In this document: one piece after another, positions 1-9,906 of the stretch | How positions within the stretch are numbered: position 1 is the first letter of the stretch | Layout: every line of letters starts with the position of its first letter | From: Nemertoderma westbladi | Lineage: Eukaryota > Xenacoelomorpha > Nemertodermatida > Nemertodermatidae | DNA: 49,155 nt | Assembly (NCBI GenBank): GCA_032718475.1 | Contig: JAUCBJ010007573.1 | Location: 1-49,155 of the forward strand | Reading direction: 5' to 3' | The notes under the pieces: generated by a model | What the model saw: only the letters and a program-made list of their open reading frames with translations | Database searches by the model: none | What the model was told of the DNA's origin: nothing | Program-made: the position numbers and the translations under genes

Positions 1-84
1 CGAAAATTCCCCCAGACGAAGGTTGGACGCGGACGAAGATTGCGCTCGGGCGAAGGTTGTAAGTGGGCGAAGGTTGCACCCAAC
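1..84. repeat. 17-bp tandem repeat, about 5 units
   Basis: Four consecutive 17-bp units beginning CGAAGRTTG start at 17, 34, 51 and 68. A diverged unit precedes them, so the window opens inside a short minisatellite that probably continues to the left. No coding content is visible. Confidence 0.75.
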
Positions 85-258
85 CATCCTGTAATGGTAC
101 ATACAGTATTTTGCTCAGAATAAAATCTGCTTATGATGTAGCTACTGTAGATACCTGTTGAGGGTGTTGTTTATTACCAATAAAGGGGATGTTTATCTGA
201 AACTCTCCCCCGCCTTTTTACAGTTTTAGGTCCACGTAGCAAGACCTCTAGTTGTTGG

Positions 259-504
259 CCTTCCTAGGTAGTAGTTGTATGTGACTTGTGTAGAACTTAC
301 TGAGGTTGGGAAGTGGCTGGCCTTCCTAGGTAGTAGTTGTATGTGACTTGTGTAGAACTTACTGAGGTTGGGAAGTGGCTGGCCTTCCTAGGTAGTAGTT
401 GTATGTGACTTGTGTAGAACTTACTGAGGTTGGGAAGTGGCTGCCTTCCTAGGTAGTAGTTGTATGTGACTTGTGTAGAACTTACTGAGGTTGGGAAGTG
501 GCTG
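259..504. repeat. 62-bp tandem repeat, 4 copies
   Basis: The unit starting CCTTCCTAGGTAGTAG begins at 259, 321, 383 and 444 and the copies are nearly identical, which indicates recent amplification. A small minus-strand open frame across it only reflects the repeat. It is noncoding as far as can be seen. Confidence 0.9.
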
Positions 505-615
505 CTGTACATCACTACTGTAGTTGTTGGTGTTAGGGTGTTCTTGTTGTTAATTTCCAGTTGGGTTTTAGTTTTATAAAAGTTTAGTTTAGTTTAGATA
601 ATTTTAGCTTCATAC

Positions 616-685
616 GGCGCAGTGGCGAAGTTGGTAGAGCGTTGGACTTGGAATCTCTAGGCCTACATACCGAGTTCAATCCAAC
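616..685 (+). other. tRNA-like sequence, probably a SINE head
   Basis: A tRNA A-box-like segment (TGGCGAAGTTGGTAGAGCG) is followed about 40 nt later by a B-box-like GAGTTCAATCC. This is the spacing of an RNA polymerase III internal promoter. The acceptor arms do not pair convincingly, so a working tRNA is unlikely. A tRNA-derived SINE or tRNA relic is the better reading. No clear SINE tail was found downstream. Confidence 0.45.
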
Positions 686-1245
686 TTTCTGGTGAATATT
701 TTTGGTAGTAAGATTGGTAGTAAGCCATTCAAGGAGACAGTTAATGCGTTAGTAGACTGATAGACGTGGACCTGCGAGATTTCGCGCTTGTTTATGTTGT
801 CTTTGTATACAAATGATGAACTGGTGGCGGACTCCATATAGACCCTACTGTAGTTTTGCTTTCTACCTACTGTATACAATTAAATCTATTATAAAATGTA
901 TCCAAATTAACATTTGCACCTGCCTACCCTGATATTCCCTCGCCTACCCAACTAAAAAATCCTGGCTACGGGCCTGTCTCTGACTGACAGCTCAACAGCC
1001 CCTATAGCAATTTAGACAAAGATAGTGTTAGGTATCTGGATGTTGATATAAATGGAATTCGGAGGCGTATAGTGACGTCACGACCAATCACAGACCGTTT
1101 TCATATTTTGAATAATTTTTAAACTGAAAACACCAATATCTCAGCTATTTTAGCATCTTATTGAATTCTGTAAACGCCATTGTGTTTCTGTGATATTATT
1201 GCATCTAATTATTAATCTGGTTTTGAATTTGAGTTGTGAACCCCA
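686..1245. other. no gene seen
   Basis: AT-rich sequence without a supported gene. It includes one TGACGTCA word at about 1073. It leads into the LINE fragment at 1246. Confidence 0.5.
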
Positions 1246-1670
1246 TTGATAACAATAATATTGCTAAATTGTTCTATCTGCAAGCGCACTTATCATTTTC
1301 AATGTGGTACATGTGTGGACACACAAGATATACAAAATTTTGAAAATGATATTTATTGCATACACTGTTATATAAAAATATTTCCATTTACTGATGTTTC
1401 AACTGATAATGACATATTTTTCTTTGATGATGATGCTGAAGATGATATTCTATTACCTGAAAATTATACTGATTATAATAGCACTTTTAACTATATTGAT
1501 CCAGATACAAATTTAAAAAATTACATCACAAATTGTCAATACTACGATGAACTTAAATTTAATAATACATTTAATAATATAAATAACAACAACTTATCCA
1601 TTTTTAATATAAACTGTAGGAGCCTAAAACTGAACTTTTCCGCTATTATTGACTACCTACAGTACTGTAT
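1246..1670 (+). pseudogene. LINE fragment: zinc-finger N-terminus and start of endonuclease
   Basis: This open frame begins with a cysteine/histidine cluster (CSICKRTYHFQC, then CIHC) like the PHD-type fingers found in ORFs of some CR1/I-type LINEs. An acidic, Asn-rich spacer follows, then SIFNINCRSLKLNF, which looks like the first strand of an APE-type endonuclease (NINCRSL). Similarity stops near 1665, before the rest of the nuclease. Later parts of what looks like the same LINE appear at 2556-2845 and 9907-10215 in the same orientation. I infer one dismembered LINE. It could instead be two related copies. Confidence 0.6.
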
Positions 1671-2008
1671 CTTCACTTAACACCTGTATCATGCATATAT
1701 CGCGTATAATATATGGTACCGGTACACCAACTACAGTAGGGCCATGGCTTCATGTAGGCCGCGGTGTACAGTACTACTGTACAGCAAGAAAACCTAAAGA
1801 TAATAAAGCTAGCCTAGCGCCATCTACAGGTAGCAAGGCGTAATAAGCTACTGTATGTACAATAGCTCACATCCCCTTTCGAGTCCCAGGAATAATTTTC
1901 TGGGGCTATCAAAATGTCCGTAAGTGTCCGAAAGTCTGGGTGCTGGCGTGGTCAGTCCATCGCGCAGCACGAGCAAGGCTCAAATTACTTTCAGTTTCAG
2001 TCCGTGAA

Positions 2009-2560
2009 TTACGGGTTGTACCCCAGAGCCGCTGGGGGGCGCCGTTGTCGCCGTGGGTAACGATCAGTAGTGGGAGCGGCGCGCGCGGGGATGGGTTTGG
2101 TGGTCACCAAGGTGGGGGACCAATGGACACACTTGGGCGAGGGTTCCGTGCTCGGCGTGGTGTCCCTGGTGGCGGTGTCTGAGCTCATGGTGTCCGATGT
2201 GGCGGAGTTGTCCCGCAACAGGTGGCGGCGGTTCCGGACAAGGGAAGGTCCGGATGGCAATCGGACTACGTATTTACGGAGGGGCCAGGTTTCAGCGATG
2301 GTGCTGGCCTGGTCCCAGCCCAGTGTCCAGTTCGCGGGTGCTGGATTCGGACAGGATCGCCGACTGCGAGGGCGGGGAGCGTCCGGGCTCCTTGGTTTGT
2401 AGGTCCGTTTGCGGCTTGCCGCGATGGTGGGTGTCGCGAGGTTGAGGGCTGTCCGTGCCGCCTGGTGGGTGCGCGTGAAGGCGGAGTGGTGTCCGGGAAC
2501 GTGAGTGCGGACCGGGTGTCCAACCAAGATTTCGGCTGGGGATATCCCGTGCCTCCACAA
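2009..2560 (-). pseudogene. Ty3/Gypsy integrase C-terminal fragment
   Basis: A GC-rich minus-strand frame of 183 codons. Near its start (SPAEILVGHPVRTHVPG) it resembles the end of a Gypsy integrase core. Further on, TWPLRKYVVRLPSG followed by VRNRRHL matches the Gypsy C-terminal pattern of a polar linker ending in RNRRFLR. Integrase catalytic residues, RT and protease are absent, so this is the 3' tail of a pol gene. Its base composition is far more GC-rich than its flanks, which marks it as an insert. It separates the LINE pieces at 1246-1670 and 2556-2845. I could not define LTRs. Confidence 0.6.
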
Positions 2561-2845
2561 AAAATTCCAACGAAATTGCTAATATATTTAACGAACACTT
2601 TGCCGCCATAGGTTCAAAATTATCTGAAAATATTCCAAAAAGTAATAGAAATCCAACTCGTTTTATAACGCACCGCAAAGCAAATTCATTTTCTGAAACT
2701 ACTGAAGCAGAAGTAATATATAATATATTAGACTTAGACAGTAACTGTGCCACCAATGACAAATTTCCAATTATATAAATTAATTAAAATAGCTGCTTAC
2801 GATATCTAGCCCCCCATATAACATATTTAATTAATTTATCAATAC
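2556..2845 (+). pseudogene. LINE fragment, region before the reverse transcriptase
   Basis: Translation gives ANIFNEHFAAIGSKLSENIP, the linker between endonuclease and RT in CR1/I-type LINEs. After a frame change come KLIKIAAYDI and TYLINLSI, the start of the RT domain. In-frame stops and a shift show decay. The fragment ends at AATAC (2841-2845), the 5-bp target duplication of the BEL element. The RT continues past that element at 9907. Confidence 0.65.
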
Positions 2846-3193
2846 TGTCTTGAGCGGACCATGATAACAAGCCTCAATTCACAGTCTTTTCAAGTAGTTT
2901 ACGCACCCCTTCAAAGTCATAAACCATACAGTTCTCTACAAGCACCAGTATAATTTTAGCTTCTTCCATGTAAAAATGTCTGAAACAGATCAAACTTTTT
3001 CCCTGCTGAATTTGACCTTTATTCCACCGTCTTCCGACATCGTGTGGTATACATTAGAACTACATATTATTCAGAAGTGGTTACATGGTTTGGTTATATA
3101 ACATTACTATAGTTATACATATTTGTTAGTTTCTACACACATGCGTTTAGTTAATGTAATAGATTTGTGTTAGATACGCTCACTGACGTGACA
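2846..3193 (-). repeat. 3' LTR of the BEL element
   Basis: 348 bp, TGT...ACA on the plus strand. The segment 2911-3193 is nearly identical to 9619-9901. Directly inside it, on the element strand, is a run of purines (GGGGGA) suited to be the polypurine tract. This copy looks complete, unlike its partner. Confidence 0.9.
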
Positions 3194-3314
3194 TTCCCCC
3201 TTCAAACAAATTATAGTTTATATTCTCAGCATGATATACTATGACATAATTAGAAGATCTACGTTCAGGTTAAATTATAATATTTACTGTTCTTATTACA
3301 TTTACTCTATAGTT

Positions 3315-6300
3315 TTAATTAAATGGTATTAGAAGTACCATGTCAGAGATGGCTCTCTCATATATGGTTCGTTTGACAATACCTTTGAGGTCCGACCCAG
3401 GTTTGACTTTGCAGACTTCAAGGTCAGCAGAACGTACCAAACCATCTGTGTTACATTTGACATTAATTACCCGGGCCATAGGCCACGCATTTCGTTTTAT
3501 GGTTTTATCTCTTAAGAGAACTATGTCTCCTTTTTTTAAATTTGTTTTCGACATTGTCCATTTGTGGCGAATTTGTAAAGTCTGTAGATAACCTTCGCGC
3601 CATCTCTTCCAAAACTCATCAGCTAGATGTTGAACTCTTCTCCATCGATTCTTACCATAGGCTAGAATATCTTCCTTGGAAAAGTTCTCAATTGGAGAAG
3701 GATGAGGATTATCCTTTAGCGTTAATAACATTGCTGGTGATATTGGCTGTGGATCATTAGGGTCATAAGATACTTCCCACATCGGGGTAGAGTTCACAAT
3801 TGCCGCCGCTTCCCAGAGGAAAGTGTGAAGCTCGTCTCTTGATAGTAGTCGAGGACCTATTTCCATTAGAGTTGAATCGATTATTCTACGAATGGATCCG
3901 ATTTTCCTTTCCCAAACTCCACCAAAGTGCGAGGCATAAGGAGGATTTAAATCCCAAGTACAGTTGTGGTTCTTTAGTTCCTTCTGAATAACATCTAAAT
4001 TTATATTGGCGTCTTGATTTCTGGCTCCTATGAAATTAGATCCATGGTCACTACGTAAGTGTTGACAGCTACCACGGATTGATAGAAACCTGGAGAAAGC
4101 ATTTTTGAAACTAGATGTATCCATTAGAGGGAGGAGTTCTATATGTACAGCTCTGGAAACCAAACAAGTTAGAAGCAGGCACCATACTTTCCTTTCTGCT
4201 TTGTTTCGACGAGTAGTATTTCCCTCTCTAATGTGCCAAGGTCCCATCACGTCGAATCCTGTGTTGGAAAATGGTGCTGACTGTTCAAGACGATCTGCAG
4301 GGAGATCCGCCATTATTTGAGTAATAAACTTTCCACGTTGTTTTTTACATGATACACAATTTGCAAGATGTTCACGTATCATTGTTCTACCACTTTCTAT
4401 ATGAAAGCCGTTTTCTCTAATTGCACCATGTGTAATATGGCGTCCCTGATGATGTGTCAATGTATGAAAATGGTTCAGAATAGCAACTGTGAGTTTGTGA
4501 TCTTTAGGAAGTAGGAGAGGATGCCTTGCATCGAAAGAAACATCTGCGTGTCTCAACCGACCTCCGACACGTATTAATTGGTTTTCATCAATGACAGGAC
4601 AAAGTTTACTCAATGGATGAGCCTCTGGAACAGGTTTTCCATCAGATAAACTACTAATAATGTCGCTATATCTGCTTTGTTGAGCATCCTTCACTAAAAT
4701 CCTTATAGCTTCTTTATGAAGATTTGAAGTGGATCGTGGTGCTAAGGAAATTCCAAGCTTTTGGCGTATCTTATCAACTTTCAATCTGATCATTGATAGA
4801 ATTCTTTCAATAGTATTTACCATTATGGACCACTTACTAACTCTTAAAAACAATGAATCAATTAAAGTATTGGATTTATTAAATGACTTCAACGTCAAAA
4901 GTGATATTTTTTCCAGTCTCTTTTCTATTATAACCTCTGGTAGATTTACTAAAGGAATTGGCTCATAATCTTCTTGCTTTAGATTTTCTTGCCATAGAAA
5001 GTTGGGACCTTTTAACCATGATGTAGCAAGAAGAGAAGAGGGGTCCATCGGACGTGTAGTCATATCTGCAGGGTTATCTGATGAGTTAATATAGTACCAT
5101 TGACTATAAACAGATGTGTTTAAGATAAGTTCAACTCTCCGGGTAACGTATTTGGAGAAACGTCTTTCTTCATTTGATAAGTACCCCAATACTACCTTGC
5201 TATCACTATAAAAGTAAATCCTTGTTGGTTTGGTGCTAAGTTCTGATATAGTAACCTCTACGGCATGGGCGCAGTCTGTTGCAGCACATAATTCTAGTCT
5301 TGGTATTGAAGTTGCAGATCTTGGTGCTACTTTGGCATCTGCACACAATAACGATACATGTATATTGGAATTAGTGCTTTTTGAACGCATATATAAGACA
5401 CAGCCAATTGCATCTTTTGATGCATCAGCAAATGCGTGAAGCTCTTGTTCATTAACCTCACCGAAGGTTGATGGATAGAAACATCTCGGTATACATATTT
5501 TGTCTAACTTATTAAGAGATTGTTTCCAATTTTCCCAGGATGTTCTATAAGATTCCGGAAGTGGGTCATCCCATCCAGAGTTATCAAGACCATTTGCTGA
5601 TTGTGTCTTAGGGGGGATAACTTCTCTCTGAAAGAGTCTGCCTGCTAATACAATAGGACAAACAAATCCTATGGGGTCAAAAATGGTATTTATCACTGAG
5701 AGAATACCTCGTTTTGTGAATGGTTTATCAGGTATAGACACTGAAATAATGAAACTATCGGTATTTATGTCCCATGCAACACCAAGAGCTCGTTGTATAG
5801 GGGCATCATCGAAATCAATGTGTGCTAAGTCAGTTGCGCATTCTGACTTTGGAAAAGCATCTAAAACTTCTTTTTTATTAGATACTATTTTATGTAGTCT
5901 TATATGGAATCTTTCTAGGGTTGATTTCGCACTGGCTAGAGTCTCTATTGCTGAAGTTACTGTAGCAGCACAGCCTAAACCATCATCAACATAAAAGTTA
6001 TCATTTATATAAGTCTTTGCTTTTGGTATGATTTGACTGTGGAGGTTTGGGGTTGTATTGACTAATTCATCTGAAGATTCTATTTCAGTTGCATACCGTA
6101 GTCCAAATATTGCTATAGGTGGACTAGGTTTATTACCGAAAATATGGACTCTGGCACGATACTGAACAATTTTCTTGTTAGGATCATTATCTTCAAACCA
6201 GTAGAAACGGAGAAAATCTCGATGTTCCTTATTTAAATGAAAGGAATGAAACATTGATTCTATGTCAGCAACAAATGCTACAGGGTGTTCTCTAAATCTC

Positions 6301-6521
6301 ATAAGTACTCCGCGTAATCTGTTATTTTGGTCTGGTCCTGAAAGAAGAACAGAGTTCAAACTAACACCATGATAAGAAGCAGAACTATCAAAGACAATTC
6401 GTAATTTCTTTCTTGGATGAGTGACGGGAAAAACTGGGAGGTACCAGCACTTTCCTTGTGTACAAATCAATTCTGTAGTTGGAATTACTTCTATATGGCG
6501 AGCATTTATAGATTTTTCCAT
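3315..6521 (-). CDS. BEL/Pao pol: RT, RNase H, integrase
   Basis: An uninterrupted 1068-codon frame that stays open upstream to about 6569. The RT has the Pao-type YVDD catalytic box (FYVDDGL, near residue 180) after VFDSSASYHG and FVADIESMFH. RNase H follows (FADASKDAIG). The integrase has an HHCC-type zinc region (HHQGRHITHG ... CVSCKKQ), then a core with FDVMGPW, RSDHGSNF and HFGGVWERKIG as probable D, D and E positions. The C-terminus (KTNLKKGDIVLLRD) resembles DUF5641. The annotated Met is internal, because the true upstream part of the polyprotein is cut off by the element at 6570-7838. The open frame suggests a fairly recent copy, but it cannot act alone. Confidence 0.93.
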   Translation of the reverse strand: MEKSINARHIEVIPTTELICTQGKCWYLPVFPVTHPRKKLRIVFDSSASYHGVSLNSVLLSGPDQNNRLRGVLMRFREHPVAFVADIESMFHSFHLNKEHRDFLRFYWFEDNDPNKKIVQYRARVHIFGNKPSPPIAIFGLRYATEIESSDELVNTTPNLHSQIIPKAKTYINDNFYVDDGLGCAATVTSAIETLASAKSTLERFHIRLHKIVSNKKEVLDAFPKSECATDLAHIDFDDAPIQRALGVAWDINTDSFIISVSIPDKPFTKRGILSVINTIFDPIGFVCPIVLAGRLFQREVIPPKTQSANGLDNSGWDDPLPESYRTSWENWKQSLNKLDKICIPRCFYPSTFGEVNEQELHAFADASKDAIGCVLYMRSKSTNSNIHVSLLCADAKVAPRSATSIPRLELCAATDCAHAVEVTISELSTKPTRIYFYSDSKVVLGYLSNEERRFSKYVTRRVELILNTSVYSQWYYINSSDNPADMTTRPMDPSSLLATSWLKGPNFLWQENLKQEDYEPIPLVNLPEVIIEKRLEKISLLTLKSFNKSNTLIDSLFLRVSKWSIMVNTIERILSMIRLKVDKIRQKLGISLAPRSTSNLHKEAIRILVKDAQQSRYSDIISSLSDGKPVPEAHPLSKLCPVIDENQLIRVGGRLRHADVSFDARHPLLLPKDHKLTVAILNHFHTLTHHQGRHITHGAIRENGFHIESGRTMIREHLANCVSCKKQRGKFITQIMADLPADRLEQSAPFSNTGFDVMGPWHIREGNTTRRNKAERKVWCLLLTCLVSRAVHIELLPLMDTSSFKNAFSRFLSIRGSCQHLRSDHGSNFIGARNQDANINLDVIQKELKNHNCTWDLNPPYASHFGGVWERKIGSIRRIIDSTLMEIGPRLLSRDELHTFLWEAAAIVNSTPMWEVSYDPNDPQPISPAMLLTLKDNPHPSPIENFSKEDILAYGKNRWRRVQHLADEFWKRWREGYLQTLQIRHKWTMSKTNLKKGDIVLLRDKTIKRNAWPMARVINVKCNTDGLVRSADLEVCKVKPGSDLKGIVKRTIYERAISDMVLLIPFN

Positions 6522-6643
6522 AAATTTTATCGAATCTGAAAGTTTGTCTGGTTCCCGCTTTAAGCGTTGTGGGGCGAGCCACGAAGTTGGCGGAGCCTTA
6601 GCGAATTGACACTGTTAGGGGGTGGGTCAATTTATGCAAATAG

Positions 6644-6710
6644 TTGTCGTCGTCGTCGTCGTCGTCGTTGTCGTCGTCGTCGTTGTCGTCGTCGTCGTTG
6701 TCGTCGTCGT
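6644..6710. repeat. (GTC)n microsatellite
   Basis: A run of GTC triplets with GTT interruptions, lying between the left end of the inserted element and its core repeats. Confidence 0.9.
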
Positions 6711-6769
6711 TACGATTTTGACATGCTAATAACTTTGTCGGATTTAAAGCTGCCAAGTTGAAAATTTGT

Positions 6770-7760
6770 AGGTATCAATATAAGCAAAAGTTGAGATTTT
6801 TGAGAGACTTTCAGACACCATCAGTGCAATGGTCTCCCGCTAGAGGGCCACATGTCTAAACATTAAATGGCCACCCATTTCTTTGCTTTTAATCCGTTTA
6901 AGCTGAAACTTGGGAAGTATGTACTAGACCATTAGCTGTAAATTTCAAAGGAGGCTAATCTGTCTGCAGTTCTCCAGTCTGCCGCTAGAGGGCGAAATGT
7001 CCCGAATGTGAAATTATTCTTCCATTTAGTTGTTTATGATCTGATTACGCTGAAACTTGTCATATATGTACTAGATGACATCCTGAGTCTTTGTGTGGAT
7101 TGTAATCGGTCCGAAGTTTTCCAGTCTCCCGCTAGAGGGCCACATGTCTAAACATTAAATGGCCACCCATTTCTTTGCTTTTAATCCGTTTAAGCTGAAA
7201 CTTGAGAAGTATGTACTAGACCATTAGCTGTAAATTTCAAAGGAGGCTAATCTGTCTGCAGTTCTCCAGTCTGCCGCTAGAGGGCGAAATGTCCCGAATG
7301 TGAAATTATTCTTCCATTTAGTTGTTTATGATCTGATTACGCTGAAACTTGTCATATATGTACTAGAAGACATCCTAAGTCTTTGTGTGGACAGTAATCG
7401 GTCCGGAGTTTTCGAGTCTGCCGCTAGAGGGCGAAATGTAGGAAAGTGATAACCTTTGCGAATTCCTTGATCTTAATCTATTTAAGCTGAATTTTGGAAT
7501 ATACAGTACCGGTATGTACTAGACCACATGCCTCGTCTTTGTGAGGAAGGTGATCGATCCGTAGTTCTTTAATATGCCGCTAGAGGGCTAAATGTATGAA
7601 AGTGAAAACCTTCCAACATTTCGTTATTTATGATCCGTCAATCGGAAACTTGGTAGATATGTAATAGACCATAGGCTGTGGCTTTGTAGGGAAACTAATC
7701 CTTCCTTCTTCAGTTACCCAGTCTCCCGCTAGAGGGTTAACGTTTTCCGGGAAAATCTTC
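6770..7760. repeat. seven ~146-bp tandem repeats carrying CCGCTAGAGGG
   Basis: The core word CCGCTAGAGGG begins at 6837, 6982, 7129, 7274, 7421, 7577 and 7726, giving spacings of 145, 147, 145, 147, 156 and 149. The first four units alternate between two types (GGCCACATGTCTAAAC and GGCGAAATGTCCCG after the core word), so the higher-order period is about 292 bp. Later units are more diverged. Confidence 0.9.
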
Positions 7761-7809
7761 TCCTATGTTTTTATAATCCTTTCGAGTTGATACTTAGCAT
7801 TAACTCATT

Positions 7810-9168
7810 TCACGTGCTGCGCGAAGGCCCCACTTCGTGTAGTGTATTATTTGTTCTATTAAATACAGCTGCCCTGTTATCAGGTAGAGATGGATCTTCC
7901 ATTTTAAAAGGCAGTGGCATCTCTAAGTGCCCTTCTTGATTTATATGAATTGCTTTTCCCATTTTATCTAAGAATAGTCTATCTTGAATAGAAAAGCCGG
8001 GCATTTCATCATCGCGATACCGTTTGAATATCTCATTAATTTGATGTCTATCATCATTGTGTTCTGGAAGAAATAAATTACTCCCTTTGGGTTGAAATGT
8101 TAATTTGGCCGAATAGTGATCATGAATCGTGCTGGTGCGTAGGGTTCGAAAATCATCATTATTTTCGGGAATATTATTGGGACAAGCTTGGCCAACTAAT
8201 GCCCATCCTAGGGCTGTGTGGTGAACAAATGGTGCCGTTTCATTAAGACACTCTGTAGCAAGAATATTACCACCATCTTGTCCTATAAGTAGAAGGACTT
8301 CCGCATCACCATCTTTTTCAAGAAAATTATCTGCATATTGTGCAATATGATAATGAGAACGTACTATAGCAGGGGTTGCAACTTCGTCTCTTGTGTCTGG
8401 GATTGCTATACTTCCATATAGCTTTGGTAATGGAAAAGAGTTATTCTCCCTTACACCAGAAACAATGAGACCCTCTACGAGCATGCCTTTGCATGGAGTT
8501 CTGAGACCTCCCAAAGTTGTGATGTAGTAGTCATACTCTGGTGACTTCACTCCAAGAGACTTAAATAGTTTTGGATCAGCGAATGAGGTTGTGGATTGTT
8601 CATCAATGATTGCATAACACCTTAGGTTTTGTGACTGACCCCTGGTTCTTACATTGACAAGCATTGTTTTACCACAAGTTCTTATATAATGTTTATTTCC
8701 ACAAGCAGCAGTACATAGAGTAGATGGCTTACTTTCATTTACATTTTGTCTTTTTTCGGCAGTATCTTTAGAATCAATCTCTTTAGAAATGGTGTCTTTA
8801 GAAACGTTATACTTACTTGGATTACCACTATTTATAGGCGTCTTTGAAGGTGTAAAATATTTCACAGTTTTGGAGTGTAAACCTGGGTGTAGAATGGTGG
8901 TATGTTTCGTTGAGCCACACGTATGACAAGAGACTCTGACGGAACACTGGTCGGCATAGTGATCTCCTTGACAACGGAAACATAGTTTATTTTCTTGGAG
9001 AAACTTGCGTTTGTCTTCTAACGTAAGATTACCAAAGGTTCGGCATTCTAGTAATACATGATTAGAGGCTTTATGGAAAGCACACGTATTTTCATTTATT
9101 GTTTTGTTGTTACCAATCATATTTGTTGCAAGAGTACGGGCTGGTTTTGATATGTAATTGGTTCTCAT
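7810..9168 (-). CDS. BEL/Pao gag C-terminus and protease region
   Basis: The frame (452 codons from the first Met, open upstream to about 9360) begins with cysteine/histidine knuckles (CAFHKASNHVLLEC, CFRCQGDHYADQC, CHTCGSTKH) typical of Pao gag. The region from about residue 170 (MLVNVRTRGQ ... AIIDEQSTTSF) matches the DUF1758 retropepsin-like domain, with the usual catalytic Asp-X-X-Ser/Thr apparently occurring as DEQS. The natural reading frame ends near residue 443. The final residues and stop come from the inserted element. The N-terminal capsid part of gag is missing: only about 250 bp separate the frame from the LTR rearrangement. Confidence 0.85.
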   Translation of the reverse strand: MRTNYISKPARTLATNMIGNNKTINENTCAFHKASNHVLLECRTFGNLTLEDKRKFLQENKLCFRCQGDHYADQCSVRVSCHTCGSTKHTTILHPGLHSKTVKYFTPSKTPINSGNPSKYNVSKDTISKEIDSKDTAEKRQNVNESKPSTLCTAACGNKHYIRTCGKTMLVNVRTRGQSQNLRCYAIIDEQSTTSFADPKLFKSLGVKSPEYDYYITTLGGLRTPCKGMLVEGLIVSGVRENNSFPLPKLYGSIAIPDTRDEVATPAIVRSHYHIAQYADNFLEKDGDAEVLLLIGQDGGNILATECLNETAPFVHHTALGWALVGQACPNNIPENNDDFRTLRTSTIHDHYSAKLTFQPKGSNLFLPEHNDDRHQINEIFKRYRDDEMPGFSIQDRLFLDKMGKAIHINQEGHLEMPLPFKMEDPSLPDNRAAVFNRTNNTLHEVGPSRST

Positions 9169-9460
9169 TCTATTACTAACAGATGGCTGATGAGAGTAAT
9201 AACTAGAGTTAGGATTGGGACTTGTAATAGTTGTAAAGTGTAGATTACAAAGTTCTCTTGTTATTTTTTGAAGAAATTGAACAAAAAATGAAAAAGGCGG
9301 ATGTATACTATTATGGGCCTGTTCAAATTGTATGCCTTCCTTTCTCCACGAAGTACCGTCTTTTTACCACTCCCTAATAATCGTGTTCAATTATATCTTT
9401 AATTAACTATTATAAGAATATTGGATTAATAACTGTGTTTTATTAATTATTGAGCATGGG

Positions 9461-9618
9461 TTTGAAGGGGTGCGTAAACTACTTGAAAAGACTGTACTTC
9501 CTATATTATTTGAACAATAATAACTCCTAAGTATAATATAATATTGTTGGATATTGTAATTACGTTTTTCAATATATAAGGATTTTCTACCCATATCTGT
9601 CTTTCTATTTGCTATTCG
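9461..9618. other. inverted block at the inner edge of the 5' LTR
   Basis: The first 35 bases of this block are the exact reverse complement of 2881-2915 in the 3' LTR, where that sequence runs directly into the shared LTR body. Flipping the block joins it to 9619 through a shared TCAAA/TTTGA pentamer and restores LTR continuity for those 35 bases. The outermost ~35 bp of LTR (2846-2880) has no counterpart here. Confidence 0.75.
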
Positions 9619-9901
9619 TCAAAGTCATAAACCATACAGTTCTCTACAAGCACCAGTATAATTTTAGCTTCTTCCATGTAAAAATGTCTGAAACAGATCA
9701 AACTTTTTCCCTGCTGAATTTGACCTTTATTCCACCGTCTTCCGACATCGTGTGGTATACATTAGAACTACATATTATTCAGAAGTGGTTACATGGTTTG
9801 GTTATATAACATTACTATAGTTATACATATTTGTTAGTTTCTACACACATGCGTTTAGTTAATGTAATAGATTTGTGTTAGATACGCTCACTGACGTGAC
9901 A
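9619..9901 (-). repeat. 5' LTR of the BEL element, incomplete
   Basis: 283 bp nearly identical to 2911-3193, ending GTGACA followed by the target duplication AATAC. The inner edge is disrupted by the inverted block. A small plus-strand frame shared by both LTRs is not supported as a gene. Confidence 0.9.
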
Positions 9902-9906
9902 AATAC

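Larger units (their letters stand above)
6570..7838. mobile_element. non-autonomous element with 146-bp core repeats, inside BEL
   Basis: BEL protein similarity runs up to 6569 on one side and resumes at about 7839 on the other, so roughly 1.27 kb has been inserted. The ends carry related inverted motifs: CCACGAAGTTGGCGGAGCC near the left end and, on the opposite strand, ACGAAGTGGGGCCTTCGCGC at the right. Inside come a (GTC)n microsatellite and then seven core repeats. Inverted ends, a microsatellite and ~150-bp core repeats are the layout of the pearl/DINE (Helentron-associated) elements known from molluscs and insects. That family assignment is inference. Confidence 0.65.
2846..9901 (-). 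mobile_element. BEL/Pao LTR retrotransposon, nested and defective
   Basis: The plus strand starts TGTCTTGAGC and ends CTGACGTGACA. It is flanked by AATAC on both sides (2841-2845, 9902-9906), the 5-bp duplication usual for LTR elements. On the minus strand the order is 5' LTR (up to 9901), gag C-terminus/protease (9168-7810), RT-RNase H-integrase (6521-3315), a purine-rich tract GGGGGA, then the 3' LTR (3193-2846). The Pao type follows from a YVDD RT box, a DUF1758-like protease region and a long integrase. It is defective in three ways: most of gag is missing, the inner 5' LTR is rearranged, and a 1.27-kb element splits protease from RT. It sits inside an older LINE. Confidence 0.93.

Noticed and set aside
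2070-2611. Overlapping plus-strand frames in the GC-rich segment
   Set aside because: GC-rich DNA has few stops. The minus strand shows the Gypsy integrase-tail pattern.
9609-9809. Small plus-strand frame in the BEL LTR, also present at 2975-3100
   Set aside because: Lies within both LTRs and antisense to the element. No protein family recognised.
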